From CBDFKQ01 sp965248855 (GTDB lineage Bacteria > Bacteroidota > Bacteroidia > Cytophagales > 172606-1): a stretch of DNA of 64,000 nt. Position numbers and translations under genes: made by a program. The notes beneath the pieces are model-generated. The model was not told the DNA's origin. It saw nothing but the letters and a program-made list of their open reading frames with translations, and did no database searches. This document shows positions 1-8,777 of this stretch, one piece after another; positions within the stretch are counted from its first letter, which is position 1; the number at the start of each line of letters is the position of its first letter. The stretch spans positions 124,001-188,000 of the forward strand of contig CBDFKQ010000010.1 in NCBI GenBank assembly GCA_965248855.1, given 5' to 3'.

Positions 1-2
1 TA

Positions 3-347
3 CTTATTAATAGATTGGATGAATATTTAGGTCACCCGATTTTTGATCCTCATGGCGATCCTATTCCTAATGAAAAGGGCGAAGTGCAAAAAACAGAAAG
101 CGTATCGTTAAATAACTTAAAAATAGGTGAAGAAGGTGTAATTTCAGGTTTAAAAGAATCTTCATCAGTTTTTCTGAAATTTTTAAATAAAATGGAATTA
201 AAAATAGGAACAAAATGTCTTGTTCATGATATTATTGCTTTCGATTGCTCGGTTGAGTTACTAATTAATGACAATCAGAAAATAATTATTTCTAAAGAAG
301 CCACGGCCAATATTCTAATCCATAAAAAAATATTTAAAAATGATTAG
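3..347 (+). CDS. DtxR/MntR-family metal-dependent regulator, C-terminal part
   Basis: The gene enters from the left edge, so only the last 114 residues are visible. The segment LGHPIFDPHGDPIPNEKGEV is characteristic of the end of the dimerisation/metal-binding domain of DtxR/MntR repressors. It is followed by an SH3-like FeoA domain of about 70 residues (from SLNNLKIGEEG to the end). Family members bind Mn(II) or Fe(II) and repress metal uptake genes. The N-terminal winged helix lies outside the window. The reading frame stays open to base 3, so the internal TTG at 15 is not the real start. The metal preference cannot be judged from this fragment. Confidence 0.85.
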   Translation, partial: LINRLDEYLGHPIFDPHGDPIPNEKGEVQKTESVSLNNLKIGEEGVISGLKESSSVFLKFLNKMELKIGTKCLVHDIIAFDCSVELLINDNQKIIISKEATANILIHKKIFKND

Positions 348-390
348 GCAGACTTTTTGTATAGCCTAATAAAAATTGTCAAAAAAAATT

Positions 391-903
391 ATGTTAAAAA
401 AATATAGTATTTTAATATCCTTGTTAGTAATATTTCTATTTTCATGTTCAGATAATAATGAAGAGAGTATAAAAAAGGAAGAATTGGAATTATTAAAAAC
501 GGAAGTTTTTTCTATTCACGACCAAGTTTTACCCGATTTATTGCTCACATTGCCTGCATCAAAGGATTCTCTTACTGCCTATATTCCAAAAGTTTCACAT
601 ACAAGAGCTGATTCACTTAAAAAGTCATTTGCAAAACTTGATTCTGTTCAAATTAATATGACCAAATGGATGAAAGAATATGATTTAAAAAAGATGGGTG
701 AAAAGGGTTCTCTTGATGAAAGAATATCATATGTAAGGGATCAAAAAGAAAAACTCATAAAAGTAAAAATGCAAATGGCAGATGGAATAAATATTGCAAA
801 TAACCTGGTAATGATAAGCAGGATGGGATTATTTAAGTCCACAATAAATAAAAATATTCCAACTAAAGGTTTTATGAATAAAGATAGGTTTAAAATTAAT
901 TAG
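391..903 (+). CDS. Small coiled-coil lipoprotein
   Basis: I start this at ATG 391 (MLKKYSILISLLVIFLFSC). The first 20 residues are a lipoprotein signal peptide whose lipobox ends at the Cys of LFSC. A TTG at 376 would add five residues and is less likely. The mature part of about 150 residues is rich in K, E and M and looks helical. It contains the pattern WMKEYDL...ERISYVRDQKEKLIKVKMQMADGI. This resembles small Bacteroidota lipoproteins often labelled viral A-type inclusion protein, a name with no functional meaning. Function is unknown. It ends just before a strong hairpin. Confidence 0.7.
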   Translation: MLKKYSILISLLVIFLFSCSDNNEESIKKEELELLKTEVFSIHDQVLPDLLLTLPASKDSLTAYIPKVSHTRADSLKKSFAKLDSVQINMTKWMKEYDLKKMGEKGSLDERISYVRDQKEKLIKVKMQMADGINIANNLVMISRMGLFKSTINKNIPTKGFMNKDRFKIN

Positions 904-943
904 AATGGAGTGTAAACTTAATAATCTTTACACTCCATTTTTG
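904..943. terminator. Bidirectional intrinsic terminator
   Basis: A perfect stem, AATGGAGTGTAAA (904-916) against TTTACACTCCATT (927-939), is followed by T residues on the plus strand and preceded by A residues. It lies between the ends of two convergent genes (903 and 950), so it can serve both strands. Confidence 0.85.
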
Positions 944-949
944 TATTGA

Positions 950-1720
950 TTAATTTACTTTTCTAATACTGCTCCCGCCGGAAGAATCAGTATCTGATTT
1001 TGTTGGGTTTCCTTTATATTTTAAGCTGCTTGCTCCACTTGCTCTTCCCGTAACTTCCTCATTAACATCTATCTCAATATTACTTGCACCGCTTGCTTTT
1101 ACTTCTGCTTTTTTGCTTAATAATTCAAAAGCTTTATAATTACTTGCACCGCTTGTTTCAATTTTTTGGTTTTCGGCATTGCCATTAAAATTTATTGTAC
1201 TTGCTCCGGAAAGTTTAGAATCAATTGATTTTGCTTTGATACGAATATCAGCAATACATGCTCCACTTAAATTTGTTTCAAGATGGCTAGAGGCAGTTAA
1301 TTCCATTTTTAAATGACTGGCACCGGACATATTTAATGAAATGGATTCAGTTTTTATAGGAGTTTCTGCTTTTACTGACGAAGCTCCGGAAATTTTTAAA
1401 TCTTCCAAATTAATAACTGTTACATAAGCAATTACTTTTATATCATGCCAATAGTTTCTGTTTTCATGTCCTTCTTCCCTTTTAATAATTAATTTCCCGG
1501 CTGATACATTAGTGATAATTTTATCTATTTTACCGGCATCAGTTTCAATAGTTACTGAATTAATATTGCCTTGACTTAAATAAACAGTGATAGCACTACT
1601 TACATCAATTTTGGTAAAGGCTTCAACCTTTCTTTCTTGTTTAGACTGGGCGAACAAATTTCCGCTTAATAATATAATTAAAAATAAAAATGATTTTTTA
1701 AATAATGTGTTTGTCTTCAT
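950..1720 (-). CDS. Secreted GIN-domain (DUF2807) protein
   Basis: The 256-residue protein begins with a signal peptide (SFLFLIILLSGNLFAQ). After that comes a DUF2807 or head GIN domain, a beta-helix-type fold common in secreted Bacteroidota proteins. The motif SGAS or GAS/GGS recurs roughly every 18-22 residues (SGASSVKAE, SGASHLKME, SGACIADIR, SGASTINFN, SGASNYKAF, SGASNIEID, SGASSLKYK, SGGSSIRKV). This looks like one turn of a solenoid per repeat. The family is described as putative adhesin heads, but no biochemical role is established. The gene stands alone and shares a terminator with the convergent lipoprotein gene. Confidence 0.8.
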   Translation of the reverse strand: MKTNTLFKKSFLFLIILLSGNLFAQSKQERKVEAFTKIDVSSAITVYLSQGNINSVTIETDAGKIDKIITNVSAGKLIIKREEGHENRNYWHDIKVIAYVTVINLEDLKISGASSVKAETPIKTESISLNMSGASHLKMELTASSHLETNLSGACIADIRIKAKSIDSKLSGASTINFNGNAENQKIETSGASNYKAFELLSKKAEVKASGASNIEIDVNEEVTGRASGASSLKYKGNPTKSDTDSSGGSSIRKVN

Positions 1721-1852
1721 GATTAAAAGAGTGTTAGTTGTTAAAATAAGGAGAACTTAATTTTCTATAATACAATAAAGAGAAATATATTAAATGGTTG
1801 CTTTTGCAGAATTAAAAAGTGACGGGTGGTTTATTTAGTGGAAGAAAGGCAT

Positions 1853-1890
1853 AAAAAAAAGGCCTTGTTTTATACAAGGCCTTTTTTATT
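1853..1890 (-). terminator. Intrinsic terminator of the STAS-like gene
   Basis: The stem AAGGCCTTG (about 1859-1867) pairs with CAAGGCCTT (about 1875-1883), flanked by A and T runs. It lies immediately after the stop codon at 1901 of the minus-strand gene. Its symmetry means it could also act on the plus strand. Confidence 0.85.
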
Positions 1891-1900
1891 TATATATTTT

Positions 1901-2311
1901 TTATTCTATTTCTTTTAACCATTTTTCGGCTTTAACAACACTATCAAAAGTTCTAATCATTTCACCTGTTTCCATTTTTGATATAGTGCTTTCAACCGAT
2001 AATTGACTAAAAACATTTGATGAAACTACCCATGCAAAATATTTTAAACCGGCTTTAAACATTCTTGGAAACCAATCTTTTACCGCCCATTCAGTAGCAC
2101 CTTGAAATGGTCCCGTAACTTTACTATTGTCATTAAAAACTTTTTTTGCGTTTTTATTTTTTAATTCTACTAATATTTGTTCGCAACCGGCTTTAACATT
2201 TTGTACATTTTGGAATCCTTTCCAATTGGCATAAATAAAATTATCGGCAGTATCAAATTCAATATCCAAATTTCTGGATGTAAATAGTATTTCTCTTTGC
2301 GTGGTTTGCAT
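1901..2311 (-). CDS. STAS/SpoIIAA-like domain protein
   Basis: A 136-residue soluble protein with no signal peptide or membrane segment. The start context (FTSRNLDIEFDTADNFIYANWKG) and the middle (VFNDNSKVTGPFQGATEWAVKDWFPRMFKAGLKYFAWVVS) resemble small Bacteroidota proteins assigned to the SpoIIAA-like/STAS superfamily, which usually mediate protein interaction or lipid binding. The assignment rests on overall pattern rather than a catalytic motif, and the function is unknown. It is monocistronic, with its own terminator and a 500-base gap upstream. Confidence 0.6.
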   Translation of the reverse strand: MQTTQREILFTSRNLDIEFDTADNFIYANWKGFQNVQNVKAGCEQILVELKNKNAKKVFNDNSKVTGPFQGATEWAVKDWFPRMFKAGLKYFAWVVSSNVFSQLSVESTISKMETGEMIRTFDSVVKAEKWLKEIE

Positions 2312-2814
2312 ATATTTTTAGATTTAAGTGATTGATTACCACACAAATTTAATTTTTTTTTTATTATTCTAAAATTCACTTTGTATAAGCAAAATTACAT
2401 GGTAACCAATAGAGGTATGTTATAAATTATTAAAAATTGAATAGTTAATTCGATATGCTTATGATGAAAAAACGGATAAAAAATAAATTTTTTATTAAAC
2501 TGAAATGTTTAACAACATTAATAAAAAAAGAAATTTTTATTAAATTTTTTTAATTTTTTTATATTTTATTACTTCCTTTTGTATTTAGGGTATGGGTTTT
2601 GTCCTACTTTGAAATTTTAATCTGTATAAAAAAGAGATTTATTATAATTATTAATCAAAAGATTAAGTAGCGATTTATAATATAAATAATGGATTATCAT
2701 TTTATTAATATCGTTATATTCATAATATATCTAACTGCATTATGAATTTCAAAACTTAAGAGTGGATATATTTATCAATCATTTAAAATACGTGATAAGA
2801 TAATATTTTCGAGC
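2312..2814. other. 503-base intergenic region, very AT-rich
   Basis: No gene is supported here; open frames are short and made of low-complexity A/T. The region holds the upstream sequence of the minus-strand gene ending at 2311, the downstream flank of the radical SAM gene, and one copy of the dispersed AT-rich hairpin near 2703-2748. Confidence 0.6.
2703..2748 (-). repeat. Dispersed AT-rich hairpin element, copy 1
   Basis: TATTAATATCGTTA (2703-2716) is one base different from the inverse of the core TAACGATATTGATA seen in other gaps of this window. It is followed by ATTCATAAT (2718-2726), which pairs with ATTATGAAT (2740-2748). Confidence 0.55.
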
Positions 2815-3846
2815 TTAGGCCCACACTTTAGCACCTTCAGTACAGTTCTTACACATTTCAATATTACCTCTGTTTCTCAAAAGTGTTTGCCTGAAAGCCT
2901 TATAAGTTTTATTATTCCAAACTTCTTTAAATGTAAAATTATTTACATCACCCATTTGATATTCGGCATCTTTATCGAAGCAACATGGCACAACTAATCC
3001 ATTCCATGTAATTACACACGAATGCCACATTTTCCAACAATTATTATGTAATTCATGCTTTAACTTATATTTCCCATTGGTTTCCAATTTATATCTGCTA
3101 TATTTTGAAATTGTTGGCATTAAATCAGAACCGTTTTCAAAATCATAAATTTGAGCCGTTTTTAATTTAACTTCATCTACACCCAACTCATCAGCTAATT
3201 TTTTAACATCATCGATTTGATGTTCATTGGGTTTTACAACTAAAAATTGAAAAATTAAATAAGGGGTTTTAGAATTTAATTTTTGTTTCCATTTAATAAT
3301 ATTTTTTGTTCCTTCAATTACTTTATTAAGTTGCCCACCTTGTCTGTAAGATTGATAAGTATCTTGTGTGGTACCATCAATTGAGATAATTAATCTATCC
3401 AAGCCTGATTCTACAGTTTCACGTGCATTTTTATCATTCAAGTAATGTGCATTTGTTGAAGTGGAGGTGTAAATATTTTTTGCTGAGGCGTATTTTATTA
3501 AATTTAAAAATTGAGGATGTAAATAAGGTTCGCCTTGAAAGTAAAAAGTGAGAAATAATAAAGTGGATGCTATTTCATCAATCGTTTTTTTAAATAAATT
3601 ATCTTCAAGCATTCCTGTTGGTCTGGTAAAAGATCGAAGTCCGCTTGGGCATTCAGGGCATCGTAAATTACATGATGTTGTAGGCTCGAAAGAAATACTA
3701 ACGGGCATTCCTTTTTGAAAAGGTTTGCCAATAAATATAGAATAATAATAAGTGAATAAAATTACCAATGCATTATATAACCTTACTAGCGTTAACCCGG
3801 AAATCAGATTTATAAAATCAAAAATTTTTGCAGAGCGTAATGACAT
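2815..3846 (-). CDS. Radical SAM protein with SPASM domain
   Basis: The radical SAM motif CNLRCPEC (CX3CX2C) follows SISFEPTTS near the N-terminus and would bind the SAM-cleaving 4Fe-4S cluster. The GGEP-like motif appears as FQGEPYLHP. The C-terminal SPASM part has clustered Cys residues (NNCWKMWHSC, VVPCCFDK, EMCKNC) for auxiliary clusters. Radical SAM/SPASM enzymes modify peptides, proteins or sugars; the substrate here is unknown. I choose ATG 3846; a GTG at 3885 would extend the protein by 13 residues. The gene lies close downstream of the large anchored protein on the same strand, so the two are probably cotranscribed. Confidence 0.85.
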   Translation of the reverse strand: MSLRSAKIFDFINLISGLTLVRLYNALVILFTYYYSIFIGKPFQKGMPVSISFEPTTSCNLRCPECPSGLRSFTRPTGMLEDNLFKKTIDEIASTLLFLTFYFQGEPYLHPQFLNLIKYASAKNIYTSTSTNAHYLNDKNARETVESGLDRLIISIDGTTQDTYQSYRQGGQLNKVIEGTKNIIKWKQKLNSKTPYLIFQFLVVKPNEHQIDDVKKLADELGVDEVKLKTAQIYDFENGSDLMPTISKYSRYKLETNGKYKLKHELHNNCWKMWHSCVITWNGLVVPCCFDKDAEYQMGDVNNFTFKEVWNNKTYKAFRQTLLRNRGNIEMCKNCTEGAKVWA

Positions 3847-3906
3847 TATCTTAATTGTAAAATTGTTTCCCCTACTATAAATCACATAAGAACTTTAAAA
3901 AATCAA

Positions 3907-6639
3907 TCACTTTATTTTAACAGATACGAGCTTAAGATATTTATCGTTTGTGCAATAAATTAAAACTTTATTTAAAAAACTCTGATAAAGTACCGAAACG
4001 GCTTTATTATTTTCTATTTCATTACTTAATTCTTTTCCGTTTCTATCAAAAACAAATGTTTTTTGTAAATCGGGCTGAGTGATAAAAAATAATTTAACAT
4101 CCGCACCAAAGTCATAATATTGAACAATGCTGTTTTTATTAAAATTATCTACTTCTTTATTTACAATAGCGTCTCCTTTTTTATTTAATATATTTATTTT
4201 TTGATTTTCCTGCCGAATAACAAACCAATCTTTTTCATCGGTATCCATACAAAGTTGAAAAGATGATTCGGCACTTGGTCTAAATAATTGAATGCGGTTG
4301 ATAATTTTCCCTTCTAAATTAAATTCTATAATTTCTCCTTTTTCAGTTATAGTAATTAAAATAGTTTCTTGTGGGGTAGCACCATTTTTTATAAATATCT
4401 CGGAAATAATATGCTCATTAATTATGAGTGGGAAACCGGAAACATTTTGGCCTTTCCTGTTCCAAAATTGTATGGAGCCATTAATTTGAATACCAAAAAT
4501 ATAATCTTTTCCTGCGACTTTTACGTGTTTGATGGACGAATTAAACCTGTATCCACTTTTTTTAGGATTCCAACCGGGCAAAGCTTTTCCTTCTTTATTA
4601 TACATAAATACATCTCCTGCTTTATCGGAAACCAAAAACCTATAATCTTTTTTTCTGTCATAATCTATAACAGATAATGAATGTAATTCAGTAGCAGAAG
4701 AAGTATGAATAGGGAAATTTTCAACCATATCACCCTTTCCATTAATTAAATCGAATTCTGATGCTGTTATATAAGCGAATGATTGATTTTCATTTTTTAA
4801 ATTTTTTACACAGAAAATATTATTTTGAATAGGTGATGAAACATTTATTTCCCAATTAACTTTCCCTGTTTGATTAATATTGAATAATTTATTTTTTGTG
4901 TTTTGAATTAATATAGACCTCCCATTTTCTTTTGTAAATACAAATGGCCTGAGTTGTGAGGTAGTATCTAATTTTATTTTTTGATTTATAAATGCCTTTC
5001 CTAAAACATTTTCGGCTGTAGTACTTTTATTATATGTGGCTAATAAATTAGTTTGGAACTCTGTTCCTGCACTTTCTAATTGCAAGGCCACGTGCGAAAA
5101 GTTTTTCCATAAACCTTCTTTATTTGACATTTTTAAGAATATGTTTTTATCAGCTTCTACAGAAATAATAGGCCATGACCTGCTTACATCAGCTAAAAAT
5201 GTAAAATTTGATTTTTCCTGAAGTTTTGAAATGATATCTTTTTTTTGATTTGAATAAGCCCATGTTCTTTGATTGTTTACATCATCAATCCATCTTTTAA
5301 TGGTTTCAAGCCCACTTCCGAATACTATATAATTTTCATATTGAGTATAAAAACATTGTGAAAATCCATTTGCCATAGTACCCAGAAGCAAACTTGGAAA
5401 TTGTTTTGAATGTATTTGACGAATATTTATTCCATTATAATTTTCTAAATAAGGATTTGTGTTGCTTTGAAGATCAATAGATTTTGCAGATTTATCTAAG
5501 AAATCTATTGCTTTATCGGCATTTAAAGTTTGAATAAAAAGCAAACGACTGTCTTCATCCGAATTTTCTAACCTGCAACTTGCAATTTCGTTGCCCAGCC
5601 ATTCATTAAATGAATTAATATTTAAATTATATTTTTTTAATGCTAATAATTTGTTTGAAACATAAGTGGGTTGAAAATTAAGCCAATAATCATTCAATTT
5701 TTGGATATACAGTTTAGGATCAGAAACTCCCCAATGATATAGAAAAGCAATATTTTCAGGAAGAATTTTAAGGCAACTAATAGGCTGAGGTTTTTGATTT
5801 TGAAATATTTTTAAATAATCTAAGGTTTTTTCATCTTTAGCAACTGATGTTTTTCCAAAAGCTGCCAATTGGTTTTCGAGAGGCTCTATTTGTAATTTGG
5901 TTTTATCAAAAGCAGAGGCGATGAATGAAAAGTCATCATTTAAAAAATCTTTTGAAATTGTTTTTATAAAACCTGATAAGCCTGATGAATTGATATAAAT
6001 ATTTAAAACATCATTATTTTCGACAAAATTTACATTTTTTATTAATTGATTTTCTGATAAAAAATTTTGTTTTGTATTCCTTATCACATCTTCAATTAAT
6101 AAAGAAGTATAACTGGCAATTATAACATCGTCTTGAATTATAAAGGAAAATATTAACTTAGGATTTTGTCTGAAAATAATTTCTGAAATTCTCTTGTCCT
6201 GAAAGTTTCTGCTTTCGAATTTATATAAGGGATCTTTTAAGAATTTATTTTTAATAGAGTCGAGCAATTTTTTATCCGGAGCAGATAAGGGTAAATAATA
6301 AATGTAATCCAGATTATGATTATTAACGGTATGGAGAGAGGCAACTATTCGATTTTTTATTAAGTAATCAGTAAAATTTTTATCAATTTTCTCTAATTCG
6401 GCAATTCTGTTAAAAAGTATATTTAAATCTGTAGCTTCAATAAAATCCAGCCAAGGCGCTGATTTTTTCCAATTTAAAACATCAACCGGTTTTTTAATTT
6501 CTATAACCATTAATGCATCGGCAGGTATATTTCTCCATACCGGTGAAATATTATGGTATTCATTCCATTTATAAATTCCAAAGCCAATTCCCGCAATAAT
6601 TATTGATGCAAAAAGGTATAAATAATATTTTTTTTTCAA
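3907..6639 (-). CDS. Large membrane-anchored DUF3352-like protein
   Basis: A 910-residue protein with one N-terminal membrane segment (YYLYLFASIIIAGIGFGIYKW), so most of it should sit outside the cytoplasm. The first 550 residues resemble the DUF3352 type (IPADALMVIEIKKP; NPYLENYNGINIRQIHSKQFPSLLLG). The last 330 residues carry repeated strands such as NQTGKVNWEIN, YNKEGKALPGW, WNRKGQNVSGFPL and FNLEGKIINR, which suggest a beta-propeller. The start is a TTG at 6639 and is preferred because it supplies the anchor. Function is unknown. It shares a transcription unit with the downstream radical SAM gene. Confidence 0.65.
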   Translation of the reverse strand: MKKKYYLYLFASIIIAGIGFGIYKWNEYHNISPVWRNIPADALMVIEIKKPVDVLNWKKSAPWLDFIEATDLNILFNRIAELEKIDKNFTDYLIKNRIVASLHTVNNHNLDYIYYLPLSAPDKKLLDSIKNKFLKDPLYKFESRNFQDKRISEIIFRQNPKLIFSFIIQDDVIIASYTSLLIEDVIRNTKQNFLSENQLIKNVNFVENNDVLNIYINSSGLSGFIKTISKDFLNDDFSFIASAFDKTKLQIEPLENQLAAFGKTSVAKDEKTLDYLKIFQNQKPQPISCLKILPENIAFLYHWGVSDPKLYIQKLNDYWLNFQPTYVSNKLLALKKYNLNINSFNEWLGNEIASCRLENSDEDSRLLFIQTLNADKAIDFLDKSAKSIDLQSNTNPYLENYNGINIRQIHSKQFPSLLLGTMANGFSQCFYTQYENYIVFGSGLETIKRWIDDVNNQRTWAYSNQKKDIISKLQEKSNFTFLADVSRSWPIISVEADKNIFLKMSNKEGLWKNFSHVALQLESAGTEFQTNLLATYNKSTTAENVLGKAFINQKIKLDTTSQLRPFVFTKENGRSILIQNTKNKLFNINQTGKVNWEINVSSPIQNNIFCVKNLKNENQSFAYITASEFDLINGKGDMVENFPIHTSSATELHSLSVIDYDRKKDYRFLVSDKAGDVFMYNKEGKALPGWNPKKSGYRFNSSIKHVKVAGKDYIFGIQINGSIQFWNRKGQNVSGFPLIINEHIISEIFIKNGATPQETILITITEKGEIIEFNLEGKIINRIQLFRPSAESSFQLCMDTDEKDWFVIRQENQKINILNKKGDAIVNKEVDNFNKNSIVQYYDFGADVKLFFITQPDLQKTFVFDRNGKELSNEIENNKAVSVLYQSFLNKVLIYCTNDKYLKLVSVKIK

Positions 6640-6751
6640 TTGAGTTAATATAAAGTGTTAATATTATTTTGAGCTTAAACCGGTATTTTTAAATTTAGAA
6701 TTTTAAAAGCTAAAAATAAAATAAGTTAAATATTAAGAATGGATTTAAACT

Positions 6752-7669
6752 TTACTCACACCAATTGATACCTTTTTTTAATAATGATAATGTATGTTCT
6801 TCATCACTGCCTTCAATAGCCTTATAATTATAATGCCATTCAACTTGTGGAGGCAAGCTCATTAAAATAGATTCCGTTCGCCCATCACTTTCTAAGCCAA
6901 ATTTTGTACCCCTATCCCAAACTAAATTAAATTCCGCATATCTTCCACGCCTTATTAATTGCCATTTTTTTTCTTTTCCGGAATACTCAAGGCCGGCGTT
7001 TTTATTCATTAAATAAACATAAATGGGAGCGAAACTTTCACCAACACCCTTCACAAAATCAAAAATATCATGTTTTGATTTTTGGTCATCTTCCTTTAAT
7101 CCATCAAAAAATATTCCGCCTATGCCACGTGTTTCATTTCTGTGTTTGATAAAAAAATAATCATCAGCCCAATTTTTAAATTTTTTGTAATAATTTATAT
7201 CGAAGCTGTCGCATACTTTTTTTAATTCGTTATGAAAATATTTTGCATCATTTTCATTTACATAATGAGGAGTTAAATCAATTCCTCCTCCAAACCAATA
7301 CATACCGTTATCCATTTCAAAATACCTCACATTCATATGAATGATAGGCATGAATGGATTGTTGGGATGTATAACAATAGATACACCTGTTGCAAAAAAA
7401 TCATACTCTTCTTTTAAGTTAAGTTGTTTTAAAAGTTCCGTTGTTGATTTACCATGCACTGCCGAAAAACCAACACCGCCTTTTTCAATAATTTTTCCAT
7501 TTTGAATAATTTTCGTTTTTCCACCACCACCGCCCGGCCTTTCCCATTCATCTGTTATGAATTTTGATTCACCATCAGCTATTTCTAATTGATTACAAAT
7601 TTCATTTTGAAGGTTAAGAAAGCATTCTGATATTTTTTCTTTCGTTAATTTTTTTTTGTCTTCCGCCAT
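6752..7669 (-). CDS. hemF: Oxygen-dependent coproporphyrinogen III oxidase
   Basis: HemF converts coproporphyrinogen III to protoporphyrinogen IX using oxygen, a late step of heme synthesis in the cytoplasm. Diagnostic stretches are WERPGGGGGKT, the substrate-contact region HMNVRYFE, WFGGGIDLTPHYV, RGIGGIFFD and the C-terminal RRGRYAEFNLVWDRGTKFGL. From ATG 7669 (MAEDKKK) the protein is 305 residues, normal for the family. An in-frame start at 7699 would add ten atypical residues. The gene is monocistronic and divergent from fabD. Use of the oxygen-dependent enzyme implies growth with oxygen. Confidence 0.96.
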   Translation of the reverse strand: MAEDKKKLTKEKISECFLNLQNEICNQLEIADGESKFITDEWERPGGGGGKTKIIQNGKIIEKGGVGFSAVHGKSTTELLKQLNLKEEYDFFATGVSIVIHPNNPFMPIIHMNVRYFEMDNGMYWFGGGIDLTPHYVNENDAKYFHNELKKVCDSFDINYYKKFKNWADDYFFIKHRNETRGIGGIFFDGLKEDDQKSKHDIFDFVKGVGESFAPIYVYLMNKNAGLEYSGKEKKWQLIRRGRYAEFNLVWDRGTKFGLESDGRTESILMSLPPQVEWHYNYKAIEGSDEEHTLSLLKKGINWCE

Positions 7670-7784
7670 TAAATAAAATTTATTCGTGTAAAAATACACT
7701 GCATATTTGATGATAAAAATAATATGGCGTTTTTGGGAATAATTATGGATAGGTTTGAAGTCAAAAAAAATAAATATTTATAAT

Positions 7785-7793
7785 TAGATTTGC
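7785..7793 (+). promoter_or_regulatory. Bacteroidota -7 promoter element of fabD
   Basis: TAGATTTGC matches the Bacteroidota housekeeping -7 consensus TAnnTTTG. It lies 35 bases before the fabD ATG. No good -33 TTTG is present at the usual spacing. Confidence 0.5.
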
Positions 7794-7827
7794 ATTTTTA
7801 AAATAAAAAAAGATTGAATTAAATTTT

Positions 7828-8706
7828 ATGAAAGCATATATTTTTCCCGGTCAGGGTTCTCAATTTGTTGGAATGGGTAAAAATCTTTATGAAAGTTCTG
7901 ATAAGGCTAAAAATTATTTTAAAGAAGCCAATAAAATACTTGGTTTTGATATTACAAAAATAATGTTTGAAGGTACGGATGAAGAACTAAAACAAACGAA
8001 AGTAACTCAACCTGCGATATTTATTCATTCAGTAATTTTAGCCTTAACAACCGAAAATTTTAAACCGGATATGGTTGCCGGCCATTCTTTAGGTGAATTT
8101 TCTGCATTGGTAGCTAATGGCACTTTATCATTTAATGATGGATTAAAATTGGTTTCACAACGTGCTTTAGCGATGCAAAAAGCATGTGAACTAAGTCCTT
8201 CAACAATGGCAGCAGTACTTGGTATGACTGATGAGCAAGTTGAAAATATTTGTTCGGAAATAATGGAAGATGTAGTAGTACCTGCAAATTATAACTCACC
8301 CGGTCAACTTGTAATTTCAGGAAGTATAGTTGGAATTGAAATGGCTACTGAAAGATTAAAAGCAGCGGGTGCAAAAAGAGTTGTGCCTTTACAAGTTGGT
8401 GGAGCTTTTCACTCACCATTAATGGAACCTGCCAGAAAAGAATTGGCTGAAGCGATAGAAAGAACAAATTTTAATAAACCATTATGCCCTGTTTATCAAA
8501 ATGTAAATGCGAAGCCATCAACAGATATAGAAACTATAAAACAAAATCTTATTTATCAATTAACTGCTCCCGTTCGTTGGTCGCAAAGTGTTGAACAAAT
8601 GGCGAAAGATGGTGCAACAGAATTTATTGAATGTGGACCGGGAAAAGTTTTACAAGGTTTAGTCGGTAAAATTATAAAAGATGCCAAAACAAGCGGAATA
8701 AATTAA
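7828..8706 (+). CDS. fabD: Malonyl-CoA:ACP transacylase
   Basis: FabD transfers malonyl from CoA to acyl carrier protein and so supplies the extender unit for fatty acid synthesis. The 292-residue protein has the opening FPGQGSQFVGMGK, the nucleophile elbow GHSLGE with catalytic Ser87, and the catalytic-His segment GGAFHSPLM. All are standard for the family, and the length is normal. The next gene, a sugar dehydratase, follows after 71 bases on the same strand and may share the transcript. Confidence 0.97.
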   Translation: MKAYIFPGQGSQFVGMGKNLYESSDKAKNYFKEANKILGFDITKIMFEGTDEELKQTKVTQPAIFIHSVILALTTENFKPDMVAGHSLGEFSALVANGTLSFNDGLKLVSQRALAMQKACELSPSTMAAVLGMTDEQVENICSEIMEDVVVPANYNSPGQLVISGSIVGIEMATERLKAAGAKRVVPLQVGGAFHSPLMEPARKELAEAIERTNFNKPLCPVYQNVNAKPSTDIETIKQNLIYQLTAPVRWSQSVEQMAKDGATEFIECGPGKVLQGLVGKIIKDAKTSGIN

Positions 8707-8777
8707 TTTATAAACGGAACCCGTAATTAAATTATAACTTATCAACTTAAACCTGCATAGAACGTTAGGGATTTTAA

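Noticed and set aside
2170..2379. 69-codon minus-strand frame overlapping the STAS-like gene
   Set aside because: It overlaps a better-supported gene in another frame and reads as low-complexity sequence.
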